Shown here one piece after another: positions 1 through 6,784 of a DNA stretch of 15,148 bases. How positions within the stretch are numbered: the stretch's first letter is position 1; the number at the start of each line of letters is the position of its first letter. Source of the stretch: Nitrospinales bacterium. Its GTDB lineage: Bacteria > Nitrospinota_A > UBA7883 > JACRGQ01. Below the pieces are notes generated by a model. The model searched no databases. It saw only the letters and a list, made by a program, of their open reading frames with translations, and had not been told where the DNA came from. Where the stretch lies: the NCBI GenBank assembly GCA_023248615.1, contig JAHFEI010000016.1:1-15148 (forward strand), read 5' to 3'. A program made the translations under genes and the position numbers.

Positions 1-780
1 CTTTCAAAGTGCTTGCAACTCGGATACGGCAGGATACAGTTTACGCCCGACCTGCTTCCCGCCGACCTGGTGGGGACACAGGTGTACGAAGCCAAGACCG
101 GGAATTTCCATGTGAAAAAAGGCCCGATATTTACCAACATAATACTGGCGGATGAAATCAACCGCGCCCCGGCAAAGGTGCAAAGCGCCCTTTTGGAGGC
201 GATGCAGGAGCGGCAGGTGACTATTGGCGGCCACTGTTTCCCGCTGGACGAGCCGTTTATGGTGATGGCTACCCAAAACCCTATAGAGCAGGAAGGCACA
301 TACCCGTTGCCGGAAGCGCAGGTGGATAGGTTCATGTTCAAGCTTAAGCTGGATTACCCCTCGCGCGACGAGGAGATGGAGATAGTGAAGCGGATGTCCG
401 TAAAAACCACGTTCGACGTGGCGGCGGTCATCGGCGCGGCGGAGATAGCAAAGGCCCGCGAAGTGATAGACGAAATTTATGTGGACGAGAAAATATACCG
501 CTACATACTCGACCTGGTGTTTGCCACGCGCAAGCCGCAGACGACGATGGGGGATATTATCGAGTACGGCGCATCCCCACGCGCATCCATATACCTGGCG
601 CAGACGGCAAAGGCGCACGCATTCCTGCGGCATAGGGGGTATGTAACCCCGGACGACGTGAAGGCGATAGGCGCCGACGTGTTGCGCCACCGCATCATAC
701 CGTCGTACGAGGCGGAGGCGGAAGGCATGAACACGGACGACATTGTCCGCCGGGTTTTCGAAACCGTCCCGGTGCCGTAA
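1..780 (+). CDS. MoxR-family AAA+ ATPase, 5'-truncated
   Basis: Partial gene, open in frame 1 from the first base, about 259 codons to a TAA stop; the start codon and Walker A loop lie outside the window. Visible in order: the MoxR segment RIQFTPDLLPADLVGT (fragment residues 11-26), Walker B IILADEINRAP (48-57, acidic pair D51/E52), sensor-1 region with MATQNPIEQEGTYPLPEAQ (89-107), and an arginine (R110) in VDRF at the usual arginine-finger position. A helical lid domain follows to the end. MoxR ATPases are chaperone-like and act with VWA or DUF58 partners on membrane or secreted protein complexes. The next gene starts on the base after the stop, so the operon link is strong. The TTG at position 13 is not a credible start because family homology continues upstream of it. 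Confidence 0.93.
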   Translation, partial: LSKCLQLGYGRIQFTPDLLPADLVGTQVYEAKTGNFHVKKGPIFTNIILADEINRAPAKVQSALLEAMQERQVTIGGHCFPLDEPFMVMATQNPIEQEGTYPLPEAQVDRFMFKLKLDYPSRDEEMEIVKRMSVKTTFDVAAVIGAAEIAKAREVIDEIYVDEKIYRYILDLVFATRKPQTTMGDIIEYGASPRASIYLAQTAKAHAFLRHRGYVTPDDVKAIGADVLRHRIIPSYEAEAEGMNTDDIVRRVFETVPVP

Positions 781-1797
781 ATGGATACCGTCTGGCTTTT
801 ACCGCTTGCGGTGGCGGCAGGCCTTGGCGCGGCGTATTTTATTTTCCGCAAGAGGCTGGAACTGCGGGTAGCCAGGGAAGTGCCGTCGGCCACCCCGGAA
901 GATACGGGGCGGCTTCCAAAGGAAGTGCTTAAAAAAGTCCGCCAGATAGAGTTCTCCTCCAAAAAGCTGGTCGATTCCGTATTTTCCGGCGAGTACCACT
1001 CCACCTTCAAAGGGCTTGGCATGGAATTCGCCGAGGTGCGCCAATACGCGCCCGGGGACGACGTGCGTAGCATCGATTGGAACGTGACGGCCCGTATGGG
1101 TGAGCCGTTTATAAAAATATTCGAGGAAGAGCGCGAACTTACTGTCATCCTAATGGTGGACGCATCCGCCAGCGGCAGTTTTGGGACAGCGCAAAAATTC
1201 AAGGCCGAAGCGGCGGCGGAAATATGCGCCACGCTGGCGTTTTCCGCCATACGCAATAACGACAAGGTGGGGCTGTTCATCTTTACCGACAAGGTGGAAT
1301 TGCACATACCCCCGAAAAAAGGGAAAAAACATGTGTTGCGCATCATCCGGGAAATACTGGCATTCTCCCCTACAGGGAAAAAAACCGGCATACGCAACGC
1401 GCTGGACAGGCTGAACCGGACGACAAAAAAACGCGGCATTGTTTTTCTGGTGTCGGATTTCGGCGATGAGGGGTACGACACGAGCATGCGCATCTCCGCA
1501 AAGAAACATGACCTGATAGCTGTGCGCGTGACAGACCCGGCGGAACATATCCTGCCGGATGCCGGGCTGGTGCGCCTGCGCGACGCGGAAACGGGGGAGC
1601 AAATCCTGGTGGACAGCTCCAGCCTCGACTTTCGCCAGAAATATGCGCACGCCGTAAAGCGGAAGGAAGGGCAGACGCTGAAAATATTACGGTCGTGCCG
1701 TGTGGACGTTATCAACGTATCTACCGATAAGCCATCGGTGGAGCCGTTGGAGAAATTTTTCAGGCAACGCGGAAAAAGGCTGGCGCGAGGCAGATGA
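781..1797 (+). CDS. DUF58 domain protein, VWA-like MoxR partner
   Basis: 338 aa. One hydrophobic segment (about residues 3-22) anchors the N-terminus. The DUF58 signature lies at about 79-104, with GMEFAEVRQYAPGDDVR followed by SIDWNVTAR. A von Willebrand A-like domain follows: D127-A-S129-A-S131 forms a DxSxS metal site, and VSDF at 224-227 closes the second conserved strand. DUF58 proteins are encoded beside MoxR ATPases almost everywhere they occur and probably bind their targets through the metal site. The exact substrate is unknown. The ATG follows the moxR stop with no gap and I see no clear Shine-Dalgarno sequence, so translation is probably coupled. The stop overlaps the next start (ATGA). 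Confidence 0.93.
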   Translation: MDTVWLLPLAVAAGLGAAYFIFRKRLELRVAREVPSATPEDTGRLPKEVLKKVRQIEFSSKKLVDSVFSGEYHSTFKGLGMEFAEVRQYAPGDDVRSIDWNVTARMGEPFIKIFEEERELTVILMVDASASGSFGTAQKFKAEAAAEICATLAFSAIRNNDKVGLFIFTDKVELHIPPKKGKKHVLRIIREILAFSPTGKKTGIRNALDRLNRTTKKRGIVFLVSDFGDEGYDTSMRISAKKHDLIAVRVTDPAEHILPDAGLVRLRDAETGEQILVDSSSLDFRQKYAHAVKRKEGQTLKILRSCRVDVINVSTDKPSVEPLEKFFRQRGKRLARGR

Positions 1798-2705
1798 ACC
1801 CGCTTTTCATACTTTTGCTTCTTGTTTGGGCGCACACGGCGCAGGCAATGGAGCTTTCCGTAAGCGTACAGCCGCAGGCCGCCACTATCGGCGACCGCAT
1901 CTCCTACACCGTCTTGGCAAAAGACGCGAAGGGGACAAGCTTGCCGCAAAAACTGGAGAATCCGGGGCCGTTTGAAATGCTTGACGTGAAAACCGCCGAA
2001 GAGGACGGGACGAAGACAGTAACCTTTACACTCACGGTTTTCAAAACCGGCAAGTTGGCGCTTCCCGCCTATGCCGTGGATTGGGTGGACGCGAACGGGA
2101 AGCCGCAATCGATGGTGGCTCCGCAGGTTTTTGTGGAAATCATCTCGGTGCTGAAAGAGGCGGACAAGGAACCTAAGCTGATGGACATAGAAAGGGAGGC
2201 GCAGGCGCAATTTGAATGGCGGGAATATGTTTGGCCCGCCGCTATACTTCTGGCCCTAATCGCGGCGGCGCTTGCCGTGTGGTACTACCTGAGAAAACGG
2301 AAACCACCACCAGTAATTGCGAAGGAGGAGATAAAACTCCTTCCATACCAGGCGGCGCTGAAAAAGCTGGAGGCGATTGAAAGGGACAGGCTTTACGACC
2401 GTGGGCGGGTGAAGGAATATTTTTCCGGCATATCGGACACCGTGCGGGAATATCTTCTGGCGGAGTACGGCATAAACGCGCCGGAAAAGACCACCCGCGA
2501 ACTGGAGCAGGCGTGGCCGCCGATGCTGGAAGCGGAGCGGCGGAGGTTTTTCGGCATACTCGACATGTCTGATGATGCAAAGTTTGCGAAGATTATCCCA
2601 ACATCCGGCGATGCGGCGCAGATATTGCGTGGCGCATACGATTTTTTAAAAGACTCGCCGAAGGTCAACAGCCGCCCACCGGAGCCGCCTCCCGCCTCCC
2701 GCTAG
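1794..2705 (+). CDS. BatD-like single-pass membrane protein
   Basis: 303 aa. A signal peptide (1-18, ending HTAQA) precedes a beta-rich periplasmic domain (about 19-125), a transmembrane helix (about 145-166, followed by RKRK) and a cytoplasmic helical domain (about 175-290) containing LEAIERDRLYDRGRVKEYF. This topology matches the BatD/DUF4381-type proteins encoded in MoxR-DUF58 operons. The positive charges after the helix put the C-terminus inside, where it could contact the ATPase or DUF58 protein. It ends in a proline-rich tail. The start overlaps the DUF58 stop by 4 nt, indicating coupling. The name is by topology and context, not a strong motif. No batA or batB gene follows, because the operon ends here against repeats and a convergent gene. 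Confidence 0.75.
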   Translation: MNPLFILLLLVWAHTAQAMELSVSVQPQAATIGDRISYTVLAKDAKGTSLPQKLENPGPFEMLDVKTAEEDGTKTVTFTLTVFKTGKLALPAYAVDWVDANGKPQSMVAPQVFVEIISVLKEADKEPKLMDIEREAQAQFEWREYVWPAAILLALIAAALAVWYYLRKRKPPPVIAKEEIKLLPYQAALKKLEAIERDRLYDRGRVKEYFSGISDTVREYLLAEYGINAPEKTTRELEQAWPPMLEAERRRFFGILDMSDDAKFAKIIPTSGDAAQILRGAYDFLKDSPKVNSRPPEPPPASR

Positions 2706-2720
2706 AGAGTTTTGCTTTAT

Positions 2721-2931
2721 CCTCGATTCCGAAGACAGGAATTCAAAATACCCCAAAACAATTTATAAATATGCCTGATTTGGATATTTTCAAAAGAATA
2801 ATTTGGTACAGGGCTGATATCAAAATTAATTTCCTCCCCTTGAAAGGGGAGGCGCAGGTGGGGTTGAGGAACCTCCCCTTCATCCCCTCCTTGCGAAGGA
2901 GGGGAAAGTAATTTTAACTTCGGAATCGAGG
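2721..2931. mobile_element. MITE-like element, 14-bp TIRs, TTTAT duplication
   Basis: A 211-bp non-coding element bounded by a perfect 14-bp inverted repeat: CCTCGATTCCGAAG at 2721-2734 and its complement CTTCGGAATCGAGG at 2918-2931. Both ends are flanked by the same pentamer TTTAT (2716-2720 and 2932-2936), as expected for a 5-bp target duplication. The left half is AT-rich. The right half carries two GC-rich palindromes. It encodes no transposase and would need one in trans. The family is not identified. Confidence 0.65.
2833..2904. repeat. Paired GC-rich palindromes (REP/BIME-like) in the MITE
   Basis: Two hairpins of near-identical make-up. At 2833-2852, CCTCCCCTT pairs with AAGGGGAGG across a GA loop. 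At 2884-2904, CCCCTCCTT pairs with AAGGAGGGG across GCG. They are separated by a G-rich segment (GCAGGTGGGGTTGAGG). Both are flanked by related AT-rich sequence (AAAATTAATTT on the left, AAAGTAATTTTAA on the right), so the whole block is itself an imperfect inverted repeat. This is the layout of REP/BIME elements. There is no T-run after either stem, so neither is a convincing terminator. Confidence 0.6.
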
Positions 2932-2944
2932 TTTATCTTGATAC

Positions 2945-3099
2945 AACCACTTTCCTGTCATGCCGCATTTGATGCGGCACCCAGGCTTATCTGGATTCCC
3001 GCTGGAGTTTACCCCGTGCTTGGCACGGGGCGGGGATGACATCTTTTTGCGTAATGGCATGAAACCCCATTATGCAAAGGTTCCCCAAAGAAAGTGGTT
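2945..3099. repeat. Branched palindromic repeat next to the SLC13 stop
   Basis: An outer 10-bp inverted repeat, AACCACTTTC (2945-2954) and GAAAGTGGTT (3090-3099), encloses an inner pair TGTCAT (2956-2961) and ATGACA (3036-3041). Nested inside are TGCCGCAT-TTG-ATGCGGCA (2961-2979), CCAG/CTGG (2981-2994) and CCCCGTGC-TTG-GCACGGGG (3012-3030). Both 8-bp stems share a TTG loop. A further 12-bp stem with one G:U pair (3046-3057 with 3067-3078) sits at the right. The TGTCAT...ATGACA frame resembles dispersed intergenic repeats common in Proteobacteria and Nitrospirota-type genomes. It overlaps the last two bases of the SLC13 stop codon. Confidence 0.6.
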
Positions 3100-4600
3100 A
3101 CGCCAGCCCCAGCAACGGGCATAGAATGCGCAATCCCGCAAGGATGACAATGAAGCTCAGGATATCCAGCGCGGCTCCCGCCTTTATCATCGCGGTAATC
3201 GGCACCCGCCCGGAGGCGTATACGATGGCGTTGGAAGGGGTCGAAACCGGCAACATAAACGCCATGCTGGCTCCCAGGCAGACGCCGATGACCGGCGGTA
3301 TGCCGCTAATCCCTGCCGTGTGGCATATCGAAATCGTAAGCGGAACCATCATGTTCGCCGTGGCTGTGTTGGATGTGACCTCCGTTATCAAAATCGCAAG
3401 CGCGGTCGCCACTGCGGTTATTTCCCATAGCGTATCCACCCCTGTGGCGCTGATTATATAAGTTCCCATCACATCTGCCAGCTTTGTGGAAAACATCAGC
3501 CCACCCAGCGAAAGACCGCCGCCGAAAAGCAGGATGGTTCCCCAGTCTATTCCCACCGCATCTTTCCACGAAAGCGTGAACTCCCGCTTTTGCCAGTCCA
3601 CCGGGGCAAGGAAAAGAACCATCACGGCAATAAGCGAGACAACTTCCTCGTGCAGGTTTTCATCCAGGAACTTGTAAGCGCCGGAAGATGTGCCGAAAAT
3701 CGCGGCCGTAAGCCCCGGAAGTATCCACAAAAAAATGGCGAGGCCGAAAGCGGACGCGGTGTTTTTTTGCCCCCTTGTCCAATCCCCCAGTTCCGCCCTG
3801 CGCTCCGCGATGTATGCGGAAAGGCCGGTTATCTCGCGCTCCGGCGGGCTGTGCATCAGGTACATGTAGCCGACCATAACCAGGAACATGACCAACATTA
3901 TCGGTATTGCCACTTGCATCCAAAGATAAAAAGGCATTTTGTATCCCATCAATTTGTCCATCATACCTATGCCGATGAGGTTGGGCGGAGTGCCTATGGG
4001 CGTGCCGATGCCGCCAATCAGCGCGGAGTAGGCGATGGCAAGCAAAAGTCCTACATTGAACTTTCCGCCGCCCGCCTTAGACAGGTGGTTCACCATCGCC
4101 GCTATGCCTATCGTTATCGGGTAGATCATGGCGGTGGTGGCGCTGTCGCTTATCCACATGGAAATCACCATCGGTATCAACGCTATCGCCAGGAAAACGC
4201 GGAAGTAACTTTCCCCCACCCATTTGAAAGAAAGCACGCGTACGGATATGCGGTAATCCAGGCGGTGGACTTTCATAGCCTGCGCCAGCATGAAACTTCC
4301 AATGAAAAGGAAAATTATGGGATGCGCGAACGGCGCGAACACGGCCTTCGATTTATCTACCCCAAGGATGATGCACAGCACCGGCCCCAAAAGCGCCGTG
4401 GCGGGTATCGGTATCGGCTCACCAACCCAGTAAACAAGCACCAGCCCCAGCACCGCGCCAAGCTTGTGCGCCTCCGGCGACAGCGCGGGGAGATCGGCAA
4501 ACATGATGGCGAGAAAGAGGAGAGGCCCCACGAAAAGGCTTGCGGTTTTGCGGATGCGCTCGAACTTCTGCTCGGCTTCTGAAATCTCTTCTTTCACCAT
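3098..4600 (-). CDS. SLC13/DASS-family dicarboxylate or anion transporter
   Basis: 500 aa integral inner-membrane protein with about a dozen hydrophobic segments, of normal family length. DASS carriers (VcINDY, NaDC) move succinate, malate, fumarate, citrate or sulfate, usually with Na+. Two inverted halves are visible. The first has SDSATTAM (151-158) at the SNT-motif position, then GGIGTPIGTPPNLIG (196-210). The second has TSNTATANMMVPL (409-421), then MLPVSTPSNAIVYASG (449-464). The second motif is canonical; in the first, Asn is Asp and Thr is Ser. The start ATG is preceded by GGAGG and GGGAG within 20 nt. It lies 75 nt after tsaD on the same strand. Substrate is not determinable; a C4-dicarboxylate suits the rTCA context by inference only. 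Confidence 0.9.
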   Translation of the reverse strand: MVKEEISEAEQKFERIRKTASLFVGPLLFLAIMFADLPALSPEAHKLGAVLGLVLVYWVGEPIPIPATALLGPVLCIILGVDKSKAVFAPFAHPIIFLFIGSFMLAQAMKVHRLDYRISVRVLSFKWVGESYFRVFLAIALIPMVISMWISDSATTAMIYPITIGIAAMVNHLSKAGGGKFNVGLLLAIAYSALIGGIGTPIGTPPNLIGIGMMDKLMGYKMPFYLWMQVAIPIMLVMFLVMVGYMYLMHSPPEREITGLSAYIAERRAELGDWTRGQKNTASAFGLAIFLWILPGLTAAIFGTSSGAYKFLDENLHEEVVSLIAVMVLFLAPVDWQKREFTLSWKDAVGIDWGTILLFGGGLSLGGLMFSTKLADVMGTYIISATGVDTLWEITAVATALAILITEVTSNTATANMMVPLTISICHTAGISGIPPVIGVCLGASMAFMLPVSTPSNAIVYASGRVPITAMIKAGAALDILSFIVILAGLRILCPLLGLA

Positions 4601-4675
4601 ACTCCCATTTCCCTCCGCGACATTGTATGACGGGCTGGGGTTTTTTTATAGGGGGGGCATGGTAGGGCGGTTACC

Positions 4676-5671
4676 TTACAGCGGCAGGTTAGCCACCGCA
4701 TCCAGCGCCACATAATCGTGCCAGCGTGGGTCGTCCGGTGCGGCGGAATAGGTAAAATATCCGGCGGCGGCTATCATAGCAGCGTTATCGGTACAAAAAA
4801 CAGGTTCCGGCCAGACCACCGTTAGGCCGTCCATATCGCAGGCTCTTTTCATTTCGCCACGCAGGTACCCGTTGCATGCCACGCCGCCAGCCAGCACGAT
4901 GTAGCCCAGCCCCTGCTCCTTTGCCGCCGCAATCGTGTGGCTTACCAATATCTCCGTAACGGTTTTTTGGAATGAGGCGGCCACGTCTTCTACTTTCGGG
5001 TTTTGCTGGATGGTAGTGCGCACCGCAGTTTTTAATCCGCTGAAACTGAAATAAAGTTCGTTCGGTTTGATTTTCGGCATGGTGAATTTCAGCGAAACCG
5101 CTTTTCCTTCCTTCGCCGCCTTTTCCACCGCAGGGCCGCCGGGAAAGCCCAGCCCCAGGAGCTTTGCCACTTTGTCGAATGCCTCTCCAGCCGCATCATC
5201 GCGCGTACTGGCAAGCTCCTCCTGTGTTGTGGGGGAAAGAACCTTGAACAACGAAGTATGCCCGCCGGAAACAAGCAGGCAAATATGCGGGTACATGATT
5301 TTATGGTTAAACCTGGCCGCCACAATATGGCCGTGCAGGTGGTGTACGGGCACCAACGGTTTTTTTAGCGCCCACGCAATTCCCTTTGCCGCAGAAAGTC
5401 CCACCAGTAGCGCCCCCACCAGCCCCGGCCCGTGTGTGACTGCCAGTAGGCCGATATCTTTTATGCCCACTCCGGCCTGCTCCAGCGCCTCATTTATGAC
5501 AACCGGCATATTCTCCACATGACGCCGCGAGGCGAGCTCCGGCACCACTCCGCCGTATTTTGAATGTATCTCGTTTTGCGATGCGGTGATGTTTGAGAGT
5601 ACTTTCGCGCCATCCTCCACCACGGCGGCGGCTGTATCGTCGCACGAGCTTTCAATCCCAAGTACCAGCAT
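4676..5671 (-). CDS. tsaD: tRNA N6-threonylcarbamoyladenosine transferase TsaD
   Basis: 331 aa, normal length. TsaD transfers the threonylcarbamoyl group from TC-AMP to A37 of ANN-decoding tRNAs in the cytoplasm, working with TsaB, TsaE and TsaC, none of which is in this window. Visible motifs: the N-terminal ASKHA phosphate loop LGIESSCDDTAAA (4-16), the metal-binding HHLHGH (110-115; H111 and H115 match the E. coli ligands), VSGGHTSL (134-141), GEAFDKVAK (162-170), GGVACNGYLR (262-271) and CTDNAAMIA (293-301; D295 is the third metal ligand). All key residues are present. The ATG overlaps the yibQ stop by one base (TGATG), so translation is coupled. The family is essential and vertically inherited. 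Confidence 0.97.
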   Translation of the reverse strand: MLVLGIESSCDDTAAAVVEDGAKVLSNITASQNEIHSKYGGVVPELASRRHVENMPVVINEALEQAGVGIKDIGLLAVTHGPGLVGALLVGLSAAKGIAWALKKPLVPVHHLHGHIVAARFNHKIMYPHICLLVSGGHTSLFKVLSPTTQEELASTRDDAAGEAFDKVAKLLGLGFPGGPAVEKAAKEGKAVSLKFTMPKIKPNELYFSFSGLKTAVRTTIQQNPKVEDVAASFQKTVTEILVSHTIAAAKEQGLGYIVLAGGVACNGYLRGEMKRACDMDGLTVVWPEPVFCTDNAAMIAAAGYFTYSAAPDDPRWHDYVALDAVANLPL

Positions 5672-6540
5672 CAGCGTACCATACCGGAAACCGCCACCAG
5701 ATCCACCCCTTCTTTTGCGAACGCGTCTTTTAGCGCGGTTATGGCTTCCACCGTTACGGCATGCGGATGGCCTATAGCTATCACATCACCGTTTACCTTC
5801 GCCAGCCGTATGGAATTCCGCAGGGCATTCTCCACCGATTCCGGATTTTCGTCATTATCCAGGAACAGCCTCCTCGCGGCGCTTTTTATTCCCATTTTGC
5901 GCGCTAGCGGCAGTCCCACGCTTTTCGGGGTGGTCAGGCTATCTACAAAAAACAGCCCCGCGCTTTTTATTTCCTCCATTACCACTCGCATTTTGTGCCC
6001 ATCCCTCGTGAAAAGCGAACCCATGTGGTTGTTCACTCCTATGGCTTGCGGCACTTCCGCCAGCGTGCGCCTCATCATGGCGCGTATTTCCTCGTCCGTC
6101 TGCGATACCAGCAGAGCCTCTTCGCCGGGGTTGTTGTTTTTATAATCTTCCGGCTCCATCGGCATATGCAGTAGCACTTCATACCCGGCATTGCGTATTT
6201 TCTCCGCCAGTTCTTTGGTGTGCCGCTGGCCCGGCATAATCGCAAAGGTTATAGGGATGCCGAGTGAAAGGAGCTTTTCCACCGGCTCGTTGCGAAGCCC
6301 TATGTCGTCTATGATTATAGCAACGCGGTAGCGCGGCTGTACTGATGGCGGCGGCGCGTCTTGCAGGTTCGCCACAGGCGGAAGGCTTGCAACCTCCCTC
6401 TTATCCGCATGTCGGGCGGGAGTCGGCTTTGGGCTATTTTTTACGGCAAGCATGGCGGTGATGAAACCTCCGGCGAAGAAGAGGGCAAGCAACGCCACAG
6501 CAAGCAGGAAGCGGTTGCCGGATTTTTTGCGCCTGCTCAT
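5671..6540 (-). CDS. Divergent polysaccharide deacetylase (YibQ/DUF610)
   Basis: 289 aa from the chosen ATG. An N-terminal basic stretch (MSRRKKSGNR) and transmembrane helix (about 11-33) lead to a proline-rich linker (35-70) and a periplasmic NodB-like barrel. Motifs: VAIIIDDIG (73-81, with D78/D79), EVLLHMPMEP (121-130), GVNNHMGSLFT (168-178) and IAIGHPH (254-260). This matches the divergent deacetylases found after envC and ctpA in many diderms, which may act on peptidoglycan or another envelope glycan; activity in the family is little tested. The frame stays open upstream, with another ATG at 6576, but neither site has a strong Shine-Dalgarno sequence. I chose 6540 because it puts the basic residues and helix at the N-terminus. 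Confidence 0.88.
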   Translation of the reverse strand: MSRRKKSGNRFLLAVALLALFFAGGFITAMLAVKNSPKPTPARHADKREVASLPPVANLQDAPPPSVQPRYRVAIIIDDIGLRNEPVEKLLSLGIPITFAIMPGQRHTKELAEKIRNAGYEVLLHMPMEPEDYKNNNPGEEALLVSQTDEEIRAMMRRTLAEVPQAIGVNNHMGSLFTRDGHKMRVVMEEIKSAGLFFVDSLTTPKSVGLPLARKMGIKSAARRLFLDNDENPESVENALRNSIRLAKVNGDVIAIGHPHAVTVEAITALKDAFAKEGVDLVAVSGMVR

Positions 6541-6683
6541 TTGTGGCAACCTGCTATGGATTGGCCCGTCGAGCATGGAGGCGGAACCGCATACATAAAA
6601 GGGGAGGGAACAGGCGGCCTGTGATGCGGACAGGTTTGCAGGCGCCAACCATCGGTTTGCATCAACGTATTTCGGCGGCTACG

Positions 6684-6709
6684 AAAAAAAACGGATGTCT
6701 TAGCGTCCG
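6684..6709 (-). terminator. Probable intrinsic terminator of ctpA
   Basis: On the minus strand a short stem (CGGACG, 6-nt loop, CATCCG, one C-A mismatch) is followed at once by eight T residues. It lies about 75 nt past the ctpA stop. The stem is weak. If it works, yibQ-tsaD has its own promoter in 6541-6680, where I could not find a convincing one. Confidence 0.4.
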
Positions 6710-6717
6710 GCCTTTTT

Positions 6718-6748
6718 CACACCGGCATCCTGCCAAGATGCCGATGTG
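6718..6748 (-). repeat. 12-bp hairpin downstream of ctpA
   Basis: CACATCGGCATC pairs with GATGCCGGTGTG (minus strand) across a 7-nt loop. All twelve pairs form if one G:U wobble is allowed. It lies 36 nt after the ctpA stop and is followed by AAAAAGG rather than a T-run, so it is more likely a 3'-end stabilising stem or a repeat than a terminator by itself. Confidence 0.5.
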
Positions 6749-6784
6749 ATTCATCCTGCCGCCGCCATTCGGGATATGCCTGTT

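Noticed and set aside
501..2210. Long open frame (569 codons) on the minus strand opposite the MoxR, DUF58 and BatD-like genes
   Set aside because: It is antisense to three genes with clear family motifs, has a Ser/Arg-rich composition typical of a shadow frame, and has no recognisable domain.
3046..3078. 12-bp stem between the convergent operons as a bidirectional terminator
   Set aside because: Neither strand has a T-run after the stem, so I kept it as part of the palindromic repeat.
3590..4582. Open frame of 330 codons on the plus strand opposite the SLC13 gene
   Set aside because: It is a shadow rich in His, Arg and Tyr with no motif; the opposite strand encodes an unmistakable transporter.
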